A DNA stretch of 64,000 bases from Hygrophila difformis (taxonomy: Eukaryota; Streptophyta; Magnoliopsida; Lamiales; Acanthaceae), in assembly GCA_030278955.1 (NCBI GenBank), contig JAOANR010000010.1, positions 10,199,884-10,263,883 of the forward strand, read 5' to 3'. Position numbers and translations under genes: made by a program. Shown here piece after piece: positions 35,359 to 46,763 of the stretch (the first letter of the stretch is position 1; each line of letters starts with the position of its first letter). The notes under the pieces are model-generated. The model saw only the letters and a list, made by a program, of their open reading frames with translations, was not told the DNA's origin and ran no database searches.

Positions 35359-38300
35359 ATGCGTCTGATAACCTGTAACCTTAGGGGTCTTAATGGAGGA
35401 GTTAGGAGAAGGGCTGTCATGAGACTATGCAAGAAGGAAAGGCCAACAGTCCTATGTGCTCAGGAAACTAAAATGGCTATCATCCAGGACAGGTTGGTTC
35501 GAAGGCTGTGGGGGTCAACAGGTTGGGAATTCTGCTTTCAGCCTGCTCTTGGCAACGCGGGAGGTATTGTGGTTGTATGGGATGTCAATTGTTGCTCTTT
35601 TGCAGAGGTTGAGAAGGATCATAATTATATCTGGATTAAAGGAAGTATCAGGGGTATTCATGGGGTGGTTAACATTGCGACCGTTCACGCACCTAATAAT
35701 CGGAGGGATAGGGCGGTTTTTTGGGATCTTCTTATTCAAAAATGCGACACGACTAATGGCGAGCTATGGTGCATTTCTGGGGACTTCAACGCAGTGGTTT
35801 CGGACAGCGAACGGGTTGGAGATAGCAGTGACAGTGGCTCTATGAGAGATTTCAATAGCTTTATTGACCAATTACATTTAGTAGATCTTCCGATGGAATC
35901 CGGCCTATTTACTTGGGTGGGGAGGGGTGGGAGAGCGAGTAGTAGGTTGGATAGGTTCTTGATCTCGGCGGGGTGGTTGAGAGTGTCGGGTGGGATGAGG
36001 CAACGGAGGGGCCAATCGATCTTATCGAACCATTATCCGGTTTGTCTAGAATCTGGGGAAATCTCCTGGGGGCCTAAACCATTTCGTTTTTACAATTATT
36101 GGATGGAGGAGAGGGGTTTTGGAGACTTGGTGAGGGAGGTCTGGGTTGGTGAGGGCAATAGAGGCGGTTCCTCCAGGGGTGAGTCGCTCTTTAGGAATCT
36201 TCGGACATTGAAAGGAAAAATTAGAGAGTGGGATGGCTACGGGGCGGGTGCTTTGGAAAAGCGTATATTACAGCTAAATTCTGAGGTTGAGGAATTAGAA
36301 GAGCGATTCCGGGTCTTCGGATATGAGGAAGAGTCAGGGTATCTTTGGAGGACTAAAAAAGGAGCTTTAAATCAGTTACATCTTGCCGATGAGAGACGTT
36401 GGCTCCAAAAGTCAAGGGTTAGGTGGCTTAAGGAAGGTGACCTCAATACTCGGTTTTTTCATGCTATAACTGCGGTGCATCGTCGCAAGAGCTATATAGG
36501 TGCAATTCATTACAATGGCCGGGTGATTGATAATCCTAGAAGAGTGAAAGAAGAAGCCTTCTCATTTTTCAAGGAGCAGTTCACAAAAAAGAATGAGGAG
36601 CTCTTTGAGGTAAGGGGTCTTGGGCTGACCAAACTTGATGATATGGACCGACAGTGGTTGGAAAGGGCATTCTCTTTAGAAGAAATTCAGTCGGCCGTGT
36701 GGAGTTGTGACGGCAACCGTGCGCCGGGGCCGGATGGCTTCAATCTTGATTTTTACAAAAGGTACTGGGACGTTTTAAAGAGTGATGTGCTGAAGGTTTT
36801 CGACAGTTTTTATCACGAATGCCGACTGCCCAAGGAAGCGGGAGGTTCTTTCATCGCTTTAATTCCAAAGGTAGATAACCCTCTGGAGTTTAGCGATTTC
36901 AGGCCTATATCACTTGTAGGCAGTTTATACAAAATGATATCCAAAGTGCTGTCAAGAAGGATTCAACACGTGTTGGGTGGCCTTGTAGGAGAGGCCCAAA
37001 TGGCATTCGTTCGTGGTAGACAGATATTGGATGGCGTCCTGATTGCAGCCGAAGTTATCCAGCACACTAAATCAAGTGGAAGAGGTGGTTTCGTCTTCAA
37101 ATTGGACTTTGCCAAAGTCTATGACAATGTGTCATGGGATGCTCTGTTTCGGATAATAGAGGGTATGGGCTTTGGGGACAGATGGATAGGGTGGATTAAG
37201 TTGTGTATTTCTTCGGCAACAGCAGCGGTTTTAGTAAATGGCTCTCCTACAAAATTCTTTGAGATGCAAAAAGGATTGAGGCAAGGAGATCCACTCTCGC
37301 CATATCTGTTTGTGTTGGTCGCCGAAGTATTAAATTTTCTAATGGGAAAAGCGGCAGATCTGGGAATGGTTAGGGGACTGAATTCGGGTAAAGAGGGCCC
37401 GGTAATTACACACTTGCAATATGCAGACGATACCATAATTTTCTTTGATGGGGACCTAAACCAGGTCGTGCTGATTAAACGGATACTTCACTGTCTGACT
37501 TTGGCAACAGGGTTGAGGATTAACTTCCATAAAAGTAATCTATATGGTATTAACGTTTCCCAGTCGATGGAAGAAGACGCAGCAGCAATCCTTGGTTGTG
37601 GTATAGGGCGATGGCCGATGAGATATCTTGGGATTCCGATAGGGGGAAGAATTAACGGGACGTCCCTATGGCAGCCTGTTTTGGAGAAAATGGAGAAAAA
37701 GCTGGCCGGGTGGAAGGGCCGTCTTTTGACACAAGCTGGTCGTTTGTGTTTGATCAAATCCATATTAAACAGTCTTCCAGTATACTATCTCTCCATTTTC
37801 AAGATCCCTCGAGCGGTGGCGGACAAAATAGAAAAAATCAAAAGAGATTTTTTTTGGAACGATTCAAAGGGTCACAAGAAGTTACATACTATTGCCTGGG
37901 AAAATATTTCTTGTAACAAGGATGGTGGGGGTCTTAGTGTTTGGAGCGTCCAGCGGTTTAACGCAGCCCTCCTCTTTAAATGGAGATGGAGATTCGGGAA
38001 GGAGCATTCCTTGTGGAAAACAGTGATCGATAAAAAAATATTACGGGGGCAAATCACCTTTGGTACCGGGGGCTCTAGAGTGTCGAACTCTATGGGGAAA
38101 CATTTGTAAATCTTGGGAAAAGCTAGATGTAGTTGCCAGCGGTGGAGGTCTAAGGATCTGTGTGGGGAACGGTAATTCTGCTAGATTCTGGGAGGACGTT
38201 TGGGTATTAGACGGGAGGCCTCTGAAAGATCTTTTTCCAAGGTTGTTTGCCTTAGCCTCCAATAAGTCTGGATTGATCAGGGAATATGGTAATTGGAGCG

Positions 38301-39508
38301 GATTGGAATGGGTTTGGAACATACAACTAAGGAGAAACCTTTTTGGATGGGAGATGGAGGTTTGGAACGAATTCCTGACCACCCTCAACAGAGTAAAGCT
38401 GAACCGGTTTTTGGAGGACCGTGTTGCATGGACACACGAGGGACATGGAAGGTTCTCGACTCAGTCGTGTTGGAAAGTGTTAGCAGGTGGCGAGGAGATA
38501 ACCCTGAAACATATGTGGAGGATCTTGTGGAGTATAAAAGCTCCCATGAAGGCAAGATTATTGGTATGGAAGCTATATCATTATGCGCTCCCAGTAAAGG
38601 AAGAACTTGTGAAGAGAAACTGTGTCCAGATAGACAGTGTACAATGTCTTCTATGTGGGCGGGATGCCGAATCAATTGATCATCTCTTTTGCACGTGTGA
38701 GTTTGCGAGTACAATGTGGTACTTAGGGATTAAGTGGTTTGGTAAATCATGGGCCTGTCCAGGAAGTGTGAGGGTGCTGCTTGGATGGTGGTTAGATGGG
38801 CAATGGAATCGAGGACAGCGTGAGGCGTGGCTGGTAGTGGGCGTGGTGATTGTGTGGACGATATGGAAGTATAGAAATGAAGCCGTTTTTCAAGGGAAGC
38901 AGGCAGACCGCAGGATGGCCATTGAAGAAATCAAATGGAGAACAAGTCTTTGGTGGAAGGCCAATACTGGAGACAGCAACAGCTTTGGAGTTGGGGGGAA
39001 TTTCTTAGATGGTCTAATAGTATATTGGCCGCCTAAAGACAAGGTAGGACGTAGAGGTTTGAGTTGGGAACGACCATTTACCGGTTGGTGGAAAATAAAT
39101 ACCGATGGGTCAGCCCTTGGGAATCCCGGCCCGGCAGGGATTGGAGGAGTTATTAGAGACGACAGAGGCGAAGTTATCTTCATCCTATCGGATTATATTG
39201 GTGTAACGAATTCGATTGAAGCGGAAATCACTGCCATAAGTCGTGTATGTGCGGCTTTACTTCGAGATCAAGGCTTCCCTCCACAAAAAATTATTTTCGA
39301 GTCTGATTCAATTAATGTGGTAAAGTGGATCAAGGACCCGGGGACGGCTCCATGGAATTACCAAGAATTATTTGGCTCCATAACAGCAATTCTGAGTTGT
39401 GCAGGTGAAGTGCACTTCCAACATATCTTGAGGGAGCGCAACTCCCTAGCCGATTATTGGGCCAAAAATGGAGCCGCTGGAAATGGTAAGGTAGAGGTTT
39501 GGTGTTGA
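35359..39508 (+). pseudogene. LINE ORF2: endonuclease, reverse transcriptase, RNase H (frameshifted)
   Basis: Start chosen at ATG 35359 because MRLITCNLRG begins the APE-type endonuclease; further motifs are CAQETK and SGDFNAV. The usual SDH catalytic box reads SNH (SNHYPV). The reverse transcriptase has KLDFAKVYD, LRQGDPLSPYLF and the catalytic YADD. A zinc-binding zf-RVT-like segment (LLCGRDAESIDHLFCTC) and an RNase H domain follow, with its acidic residues in TDGSALGN, SIEAE, ESDS and SLADYW. The frame changes after an A7 run at 38032-38038: the first frame stops at 38109, the second runs to 39508. Otherwise open for about 1380 codons, so the copy is young. The RNase H places it in the plant L1 lineage that acquired this domain. 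Confidence 0.88.
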
Positions 39509-41407
39509 GTACAGCTACCTATTGCAGAGATGCGGAACTGCAGTCCCTACTTTGGGAAAGAGGAGTCAGCTTAGAGATGTCCCATTGTTCCATGTGCAGG
39601 CAAAGATTTGAAAAAAAAAAAAAAACATATATATATATATTAATAAATTTCTTGGCAGGTTACATCTAAGAGGGAGCGGGGAATGCAAAGAGGAGGGATG
39701 TTCTGATAAATCTTCTGCTGGATGCTCATACAGGCTTGAGTGCGACATATGTTGCCGTGGGCGGCCTAGATTGATTCCTTGTCCAAAAATTCTTTAAAGA
39801 AGGCTGAAGCTATGATGTTCCTTAGGGCGATACTTCCTTGAATAGGCACTACACAATGGTCGAACAACTGATTAATGCAGATGATAAGTTTCCTACTTTT
39901 GCAATCAGAAGCTTTCATCCATCATGCCCGGTGAGATCTGATCCTTACACTTCCCTACGCACACTCTGATGATATTCCAATGACACCCTTGAATTTGCTT
40001 TATGAAATACATCAAGCCTGCATTTTCTCTTTTCCAGTGTATTGTTAGAATAAGGGCAGTGTTCTTCTCCGTTTGGCTTTCTTCTTCCACTCTCTTTCGA
40101 CCCCATCTAAACCATGATTGAGCCAAAATGTCACCAAATTGCTACTATGTTCTTTCATCTCGAGCCTACCTGTTATAATACTCTGTCACACATTTTTCTT
40201 TTGAGTCATACTACCTTTGTCTTTAGGTTGTTCAGGGTATGATTAGGATTATCACTGAGGAAGGGTGAGGAAGGGTGTTGAGCTCAGGAGAGGATTTGTT
40301 GGTTTTTAGCTGCTTGCATCGGGCTGCCCCGAAGTGTTTCCTTAAAAAAAAAAAAAAATTGGGAGCATTGTATTGAGAAAAAAAAAAGCTTGGATTGTTT
40401 GTTGAGAACAATTGAGAAAAAAAAAAAGAAAAAAAAATACGAAAAAATAGAAAAAAAAAAAAATTGGACAGTTTAAAGATACATGTATATTACATGCAGT
40501 AGCTTTTTCAGGGGGTGTTTTATGGTGTTTAGCTTGAGGCTTAGCCACACTTAGAAGAGTTGGTAGCCAGATGCAGTAAGTGCCGAGTTGATCTCTTTGG
40601 TTTTTAGGATTAGACTTTCTCATGGTGATTAATAGTCCTATTTTGGTCTACTTCTGATGATATGAGTGGTGAGCCAGGTGGCCCTTGAAGTCTTGACAGA
40701 AATGCTTTTTGGATAGCTCATTCCTCCATTTCTGATTGTTGTCCCTCACCAATGGTTTTTTTTCTTCTTCCCATTCGCTGCCCTTATTTCTATAATTCGC
40801 TGGTTGTAGAGTTATATGCAGGGGAGTTGTGTTTCTTTTCAAGCAAGTTCATGGGTTTGCCCTTGGGTCCGGCTTTCCCACGACTATGGTCGCTTTTGAG
40901 GTATCATAACTATCGGGATGGTTAGGGAAGTTTCAGCGTTTTCCTATTTTGAAGAAAGTAGTACGTTTTGATATATTGCTGACACAAATGAATTAAGACC
41001 CTTGATGCCCCGGATGGTTTAATACTAATATCTCTTCGGATCTCGAACCGGACGTGTCACTAGCTGTCGGTTTCGGTCGCCTTATGTTTGTCGAATGCTG
41101 CCAATCGGAGGTTGCACGCAGTTGCATCTATGCTTCTTTGCTGTTTGGTATATAGATAGCGACGGGATTGGTTCTACCGTTTGAAGTTTACTGTCATAGA
41201 ATTAATGATGTAGGGGTCCTGTATGCTTGCTTCATATTTGCCAAGGGATGCCTTTTAGGTTGTGTGAGGAGAGCTGCTGCTTTGTGTTAATGTGTGGAAA
41301 ACTTGTGTCTATGCCCGGCTTGTAGGACGATGTGCCGGCTTCCTATGTTTGACTTTATATTCTTTGGAATGAATATGAAACATATTTATCCTCAAAAAAA
41401 AAAAAAA

Positions 41408-43620
41408 TAGTCAACATTTCATTTTTATTTATCCAATGGAAATCAATTTAATCAATGTAATTAATATATCAATATAATCAATGAAAATCAATTCTCTCAT
41501 CATCTTTACTTTATTTATGAGGTAATTCTTAGTTTCCATTTTTTTATTTGATATTGAGTTTTTATAATACGGATAAATTTATAAGGAAAGATTTAGTTGC
41601 AATATAATTAAAAATTATTTCATAGAAAATTATATTCAATATCCTAAATATTTTATTTTCCTTCATCACCACCATTGTAAAAATTTTGCATATGCTTTCC
41701 CCATCACCGCAAATAACTTTTGCACAAATAAATAATTAATACATATTACATACATATTTTATTACCATCAAGATTTCTCCATCATGATTTTATTACCATA
41801 TAATTAATAATACATATTTTATTTTTCTAGAAATAACACCTCATGTAACCATATCTTTATAAAATATATCGGATTCAATAATTTATATCTATAACCTTAT
41901 TTAATTTGATAGAAATAACACCTAAATGGTAACAGATTTTCAATAAAGTTTACTATTAGTTATCTAATATTGTTAGGTCTACGAAACGATAAATAATAAA
42001 TATATAGAATTAAAGTAAATTATCATTTTTGACATGATTTTTAACTATCCAATTACAGAATTAAATCGATATGTATAAATTAATTAATAATAAATCATAC
42101 TAATATAGAACGGTTTTTTTTTAAAAAAAAATACATATTCTAAAATTTTATAATTTAATATCGTGTTTCCAAAATTTTCTTCATTGATCAATTCAAAAAT
42201 TGATTGATTTTCTTCCCAATTTTAATAATTTAACACAATAATTATTAATTGTGTTTCCATTTTCTTCCAAAATTTTCTTCATTGATATTTAGTTTCAATA
42301 AGTTGGGAAACTAAATATTCAATGAACTAAATATAAAGTAATCTTATCCGATAATAATTCCTCCACATTAATTAAAGTAATCACTTGTTAATATTAATTA
42401 TATTTCTTCACTGATTAATTCCTGTAATCCCTAATTTTCTTCCCGATTTTATTCAATAATAATAGTTTTAATATCCATTGATCATTACATTAATTGTGAA
42501 TATAATATAATTAATGTTAATGCGAATAATTATTGAAGGAATTATTCATAATTTTATTTAATCTTAATCAATCATTGACTTGATTACTTTATATTATATT
42601 TTTATACCTTTTTTGGACTATTGACTAAAAATTTGGGCTTCATTGAGATAATAATCGAGAATAAAAATAGTTTAACTTTTTGAAATTATTTACTAAAAAT
42701 TATGTATTTTAAAAAATACATGTTCTAAAATTTAATTTCCATTTTATAATTTAATATTGTGTTTCCAAAATTTTCTCCATTGATCAATTCAAAAATCCAT
42801 TGATTTTTCTTCCCGATTTTCTTCCCATTTCAAAAGTAATGTTATCCGATAATTCCTACACATTAAGTAAAGTAATCACTTGAATTAATAAAAATATAGG
42901 AAGAACCTTATATAATTGTAGGACTATCCTTAAATAATTGTAATAGATATGTATAAATTAATTAATAATAAATCATACTAATATAGAATGGTTTTTAAAA
43001 AAAAAATACATATTTTAAAATTTAGTTTCCATTTTATAATTTAATATTGTGTTTCCAATTTTTTTTCATTGATCAATTCAAAATTCATTGGTATTTCTTC
43101 CCGATTTTCTTCCCGATTTTAATAATTTAACACAATAATTATTAATTGTGTTTCCATTTACTTCCAAAATTTTCTTCATTGATATTTAGTCTTAATATCC
43201 ATTGATCTTTACACTAATCGTGAATATAATATAATTAATGTTAACGCGAATAATTATTGAAGGAATTATTCATAATTTCATTTAATCTTAATCAATCATT
43301 AATTTGATTACTTTATATTATATTTTTATACATTTTTTGGATTATTGACTAAAAATTAGGGCTTCATTTTCACTAATAATCGAACATATAAATAATTTGA
43401 CCTTTTGGAATTATTTACTAAAAATTATGTATTTAAAAAATACATGTTCTAAAATTTAGTTTCTATTTTATAATTTAATATTGTGTTTCCAAAATTTTAT
43501 TTATTGATCAATTAAAAAATCCATTGATTTTTCTTCCCATTTCAAAAGTAATCTTATCCGATAATTCCTCCATATTAAGTAAAGTAATCACTTGAATTAA
43601 ATAGAATAATTTATATGGAA
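41408..43620. repeat. Internal direct repeats of Helitron 1, right of the LINE
   Basis: 41408-41829 copies the block at 33068-33506. Further right, AT-rich blocks recur: about 42125-42300 with 43010-43190, and about 42499-42600 with 43214-43320. The modules contain TTCTTCATTGATATTTAG and GGAATTATTCATAATTT. No coding potential. Confidence 0.7.
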
Positions 43621-44103
43621 ATAATAACTTGATTTCAATATGATTTCAATAGAGAATAGAAATAATTTACCTTTTTGGAAAATAATTTCAATAATGTGGA
43701 AAATGAGTATATTTTCATTAGTTCAATTCAAATAAAAAACTTATCTTATAAAAATATAGATTTTGCTAGGCATTGTGTTTAATTTGTATACAATACTCGG
43801 TTGAATGAAACACCAAAGATTGTGAGAAACAAATGGATAAAAATGATATAGACAAATTTCAGACGATCTCTTACTGAATGAAACACAAAAGATTGTGAGA
43901 ACCTAATGCTACAAAAACTAAATTCATCCAATTATTTACACTTGGTGGAACAAATCTCTCCACAAAAATAATAGCCAAACAAATCTTTCCCCAAAAGATG
44001 AAGTGAAATGGGAAGTCGCCGATTATTTGACATGAAAAAAGATGTCGCAACAATTGATTTATTCTTGTATGGTTATGAATAATCCTTATCTCTTCATCCG
44101 TTC

Positions 44104-44321
44104 AAAATGTTCTTCGTCATTTGAGTTTGTACTCTCGTTTTCCCAATAACTGTCACCAAAACAACAACAAAAGATAACAAAAATATTAGGAAAATAGGGA
44201 GAAATAAACATGAAAATGCTCTTCGTCATTTGAGTTTGTACTCTCGTTTTCCCAATAACTGTCACCAAAACAACAACAAAAGAAAACAAAAATATTAGCA
44301 AAATAGGGAGAAATAAACATG
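44104..44321. repeat. 109-bp tandem duplication near the Helitron 1 5' end
   Basis: Units 44104-44212 and 44213-44321 share TCTTCGTCATTTGAGTTTG and CCCAATAACTGTCACC with only a few mismatches. Confidence 0.85.
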
Positions 44322-44726
44322 AATTTGAATAATAAAAGCTAGAAAATGGTGAGAGGATATTTGTTAAATGGAACATTGAGAGAGATGTTAAATGAAGATG
44401 TAAGGATATGATTTTGAGGGGATTGTAATAGACACATATTTATAAGAGAATGAGATAAATGAGATATAGGGATTGTTGGAGCACGGTCCGGGGTAATTTT
44501 GTAATAATCAGCGAGGTGGAGCACGGTCCAGTGGCAGTGCGGTAAATATTTTAGTGTGTGAGAGAGAGTGTAAAAAAATGGATTTTGTGAGGAGAAAAGG
44601 TTTGGGCGGGAAAGTGTGTGTGTGTTAGACTATTTTGTTTTATATTATTATATAGATTAATAAGAACCTCAAAATTTATAAAATTCCAAGCTACATTTAC
44701 TTCAATATTGTATGTATGTCTATACA

Positions 44727-44900
44727 TTTTTTTTTTTGGTAAATTTTGACACCTATGTGCCGGCAAAGGTGTGTGGAAACCCAAGCCACACAAATTACAA
44801 ATGGGAATAAAAGGGAGGGATAGGGGCAGGGTGGGAATCGAACCCCCAACCTATAGTTGGGAGGCAGAGAACATGACCGCTTGGGCCAAGTCTCATTCCC
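44727..44900 (-). mobile_element. tRNA-derived SINE, minus strand
   Basis: On the minus strand: GGGAATGAGACTTGGCCC (A box region), GGGTTCGATTCCC (B box), TTTGTAATTTGTGTGGCTTG and a poly(A) tail ending near 44727. Same family as 28193-28370; target duplication not resolved. Confidence 0.85.
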
Positions 44901-45589
44901 GCTTTGTATAATTTTAAATAATTTGTTTTAACTCCATTTTTCTTCTTTTCTTTCTTTTTTTTTTTTAGCCGTTTGGATTCAATTTGGATATTAAATGATT
45001 TCATATATAACACAAAACCTCCATCAACTCCTTCTAATCATACATTCTTTCGATCGTTGATATTTTCCTAAAATCTTTCACAAATTAAACTTTTTTGAAA
45101 TAAAAAGTTTTTTCTGTCCAATTCTCTTAATACAAAGCGGGTTTTGCTTTTTTTTTTTTAATATAAAAAAATAATAAAATATAAATTGTAAATGATGTAA
45201 ATGTAATGAACTACTTGATGTATACTAGAATAAATAATACTTCATGGAATGATTACTGGCCACAATAATAGGTGTAATAACTTGAAAATATTGGGAAGAA
45301 TAATTGTCGCCATAATGAGAAATAAGAAAAAGGTAGAATTTTTGATTTAATTGAACAAAAACAAAGTAAGGCATGGCCCAAAGTCCCCCATGGCATATAA
45401 CTACAAGAAAATCATAAGCGTGCTACAACAATATATAATTGGCCACCAATGTCTGACATGTCCAACTCATTTTTATCCAAATTCTTGGCTATAATTATGA
45501 ATTATTACATTTGCAATATTACGACAATTGTATGTAGTATAGAAGTTCCGATCCTTAGTAGTATTACGAGGCTTTGGTTACCGTGCAGT
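44901..45589. other. AT-rich spacer between Helitron 1 and a hAT MITE
   Basis: No gene recognised; several poly(T)/poly(A) runs. Confidence 0.45.
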
Positions 45590-45755
45590 CCGGCGCGGAT
45601 CTACCTAGGCCCGGTGGGGCCTCGGCCCTACCTCAAATTAAAAAAAAAATATTCTATTACTTTTATTTTATCAATTTTTTTTTATCTTTTTTTTACTTAA
45701 GATTAAAAAAAATAGACTTCGGCCATACCTCCCAAAAAATCTAGATCCGCCACTG
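45590..45755. mobile_element. Small hAT-type MITE
   Basis: Left CCGGCGCGGATCTA and right TAGATCCGCCACTG are imperfect inverted ends, flanked by the 8-bp duplication CGTGCAGT (45582-45589, 45756-45763). Interior GGCCTCGGCCCTACC plus A/T runs. 166 bp. Confidence 0.82.
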
Positions 45756-45910
45756 CGTGCAGTTACCTGCAAGTGCAGGCGTGTGATGAAAAGTTTCTGT
45801 TGGAATGTTTTGTATCAGTGTGATGGTCTCGATTATTTTTATGATAGTTGTTGGGTGGCCATTAGAATCCCTATTTTCATATACTATTATATTAACACAC
45901 TAGTAAATAA

Positions 45911-45929
45911 CCCGTCGAGACTCGACGGG
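45911..45929 (-). other. Helitron 2 3' hairpin
   Basis: Perfect palindrome CCCGTCGA-GAC-TCGACGGG: 8-bp stem, 3-base loop. Position relative to CTAG matches the Helitron rule. Confidence 0.87.
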
Positions 45930-46260
45930 CATAACTTTATATTTTATATAATATATATATTTATATTATATAAAGTAATAATATAAATTATATTTTGAGT
46001 AATGAAAAATGTGTAATGATTTTTTTTATATATTCAAAATATAATGTATATGATAATATAATTTATTTATTTTAAACCTAACAAAGAAATTATATTATAC
46101 CGTATTCTTTAGCTTCGGTGGTTTGTCCAGTACAAACATAACAGATCAATAAAAATAACTATTAAAATAATATTTTTATTGATTTAAAATTTAAATTAAG
46201 ATAAAATAAAATTTAAAAATAAGTATGAAGCATAATATGAACATTTTTCTAACAATTTGC

Positions 46261-46517
46261 GAAAATTTCATTGATGAAAATCTCATTAATAGGGGCTAGT
46301 ATAACATCATCTTTTAAATGTTTGAATTTGAAATGATGCAGTTTATATTTGTATATATACTTTAAAAAATTACCGCTATAGGATCATCCGTAGAGTTCAT
46401 AAGAATATCATCCAAAAATATCACATCTAATTGTACATCTCCAAAATCAATACCTGCTTTACCATCACCTACATCAACTATCCATTTTGTAAATTTTCTG
46501 TCATATATAAATTTCAT
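46261..46517 (-). pseudogene. Helitron helicase C-terminal remnant, copy 1
   Basis: Minus-strand translation shows VGDGKAG, DVQLDVIF and STDDPIAVI, then past a stop an ILAPINE block. Order and spacing follow the C-terminal part of plant Helitron helicases (GDG..., DDPI, then ILAPTNE). Stops and a frame change show decay. A second copy lies at 49895-50125. Confidence 0.65.
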
Positions 46518-46763
46518 TGTAAACAACAAATCTTGTGGTATCTTGAGTTAGTCATTGCATATTAATGCTTTTACCCACATCTTGCTAGTGACATGAAATA
46601 TTACAACATAACTGTTCATGACTAAAAACTGGTTTTGGAAGATAAAATCCGACATTCTTTAAAGATTGAAATTTTCTTTTTTTTTATAATCATAGCAAAA
46701 CAAACTATTAGTGGGAATTTTCTCATCTCAAATCGAATAAAAAATTGGTTAAATCAAATAGGC

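Larger units (their letters stand above)
33679..41407 (+). mobile_element. L1-type LINE, 5'-truncated, inserted in Helitron 1
   Basis: Contains ORF1 (33680-35310, frame broken), ORF2 (35359-39508, frame broken), a long 3' region (39509-41393) with A-rich tracts at about 40343-40460, and a 14-A tail (41394-41407). The 5' junction is exact by comparison with the neighbouring repeat unit: identity stops after GGGGTAA at 33678. No flanking target duplication is visible. 5' truncation is the usual outcome of target-primed reverse transcription. Confidence 0.9.
30117..44656 (-). mobile_element. Helitron 1 (minus strand), interrupted by a LINE
   Basis: Read on the minus strand, the element starts TCTATATAATAATATAAAAC at 44656 after a host A. 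It ends CTAG at 30117 before a host T, with a GC-rich hairpin 9 bases before the CTAG. Start TC, end CTRR, terminal hairpin and A|T target are the Helitron hallmarks. Without the LINE (33679-41407) the body is about 6.8 kb, very AT-rich and rich in internal direct repeats. No intact Rep/helicase frame, so non-autonomous or decayed. A minus-strand stretch near 31590-31490 weakly resembles RPA-type OB-fold sequence (GSVLSRFAQVIDKILG), a common Helitron passenger; this is only a suggestion. Confidence 0.82.

Noticed and set aside
39509..41393. Independent gene downstream of LINE ORF2
   Set aside because: Only short frames; the region ends in the LINE poly(A) tail and is best read as its 3' region.
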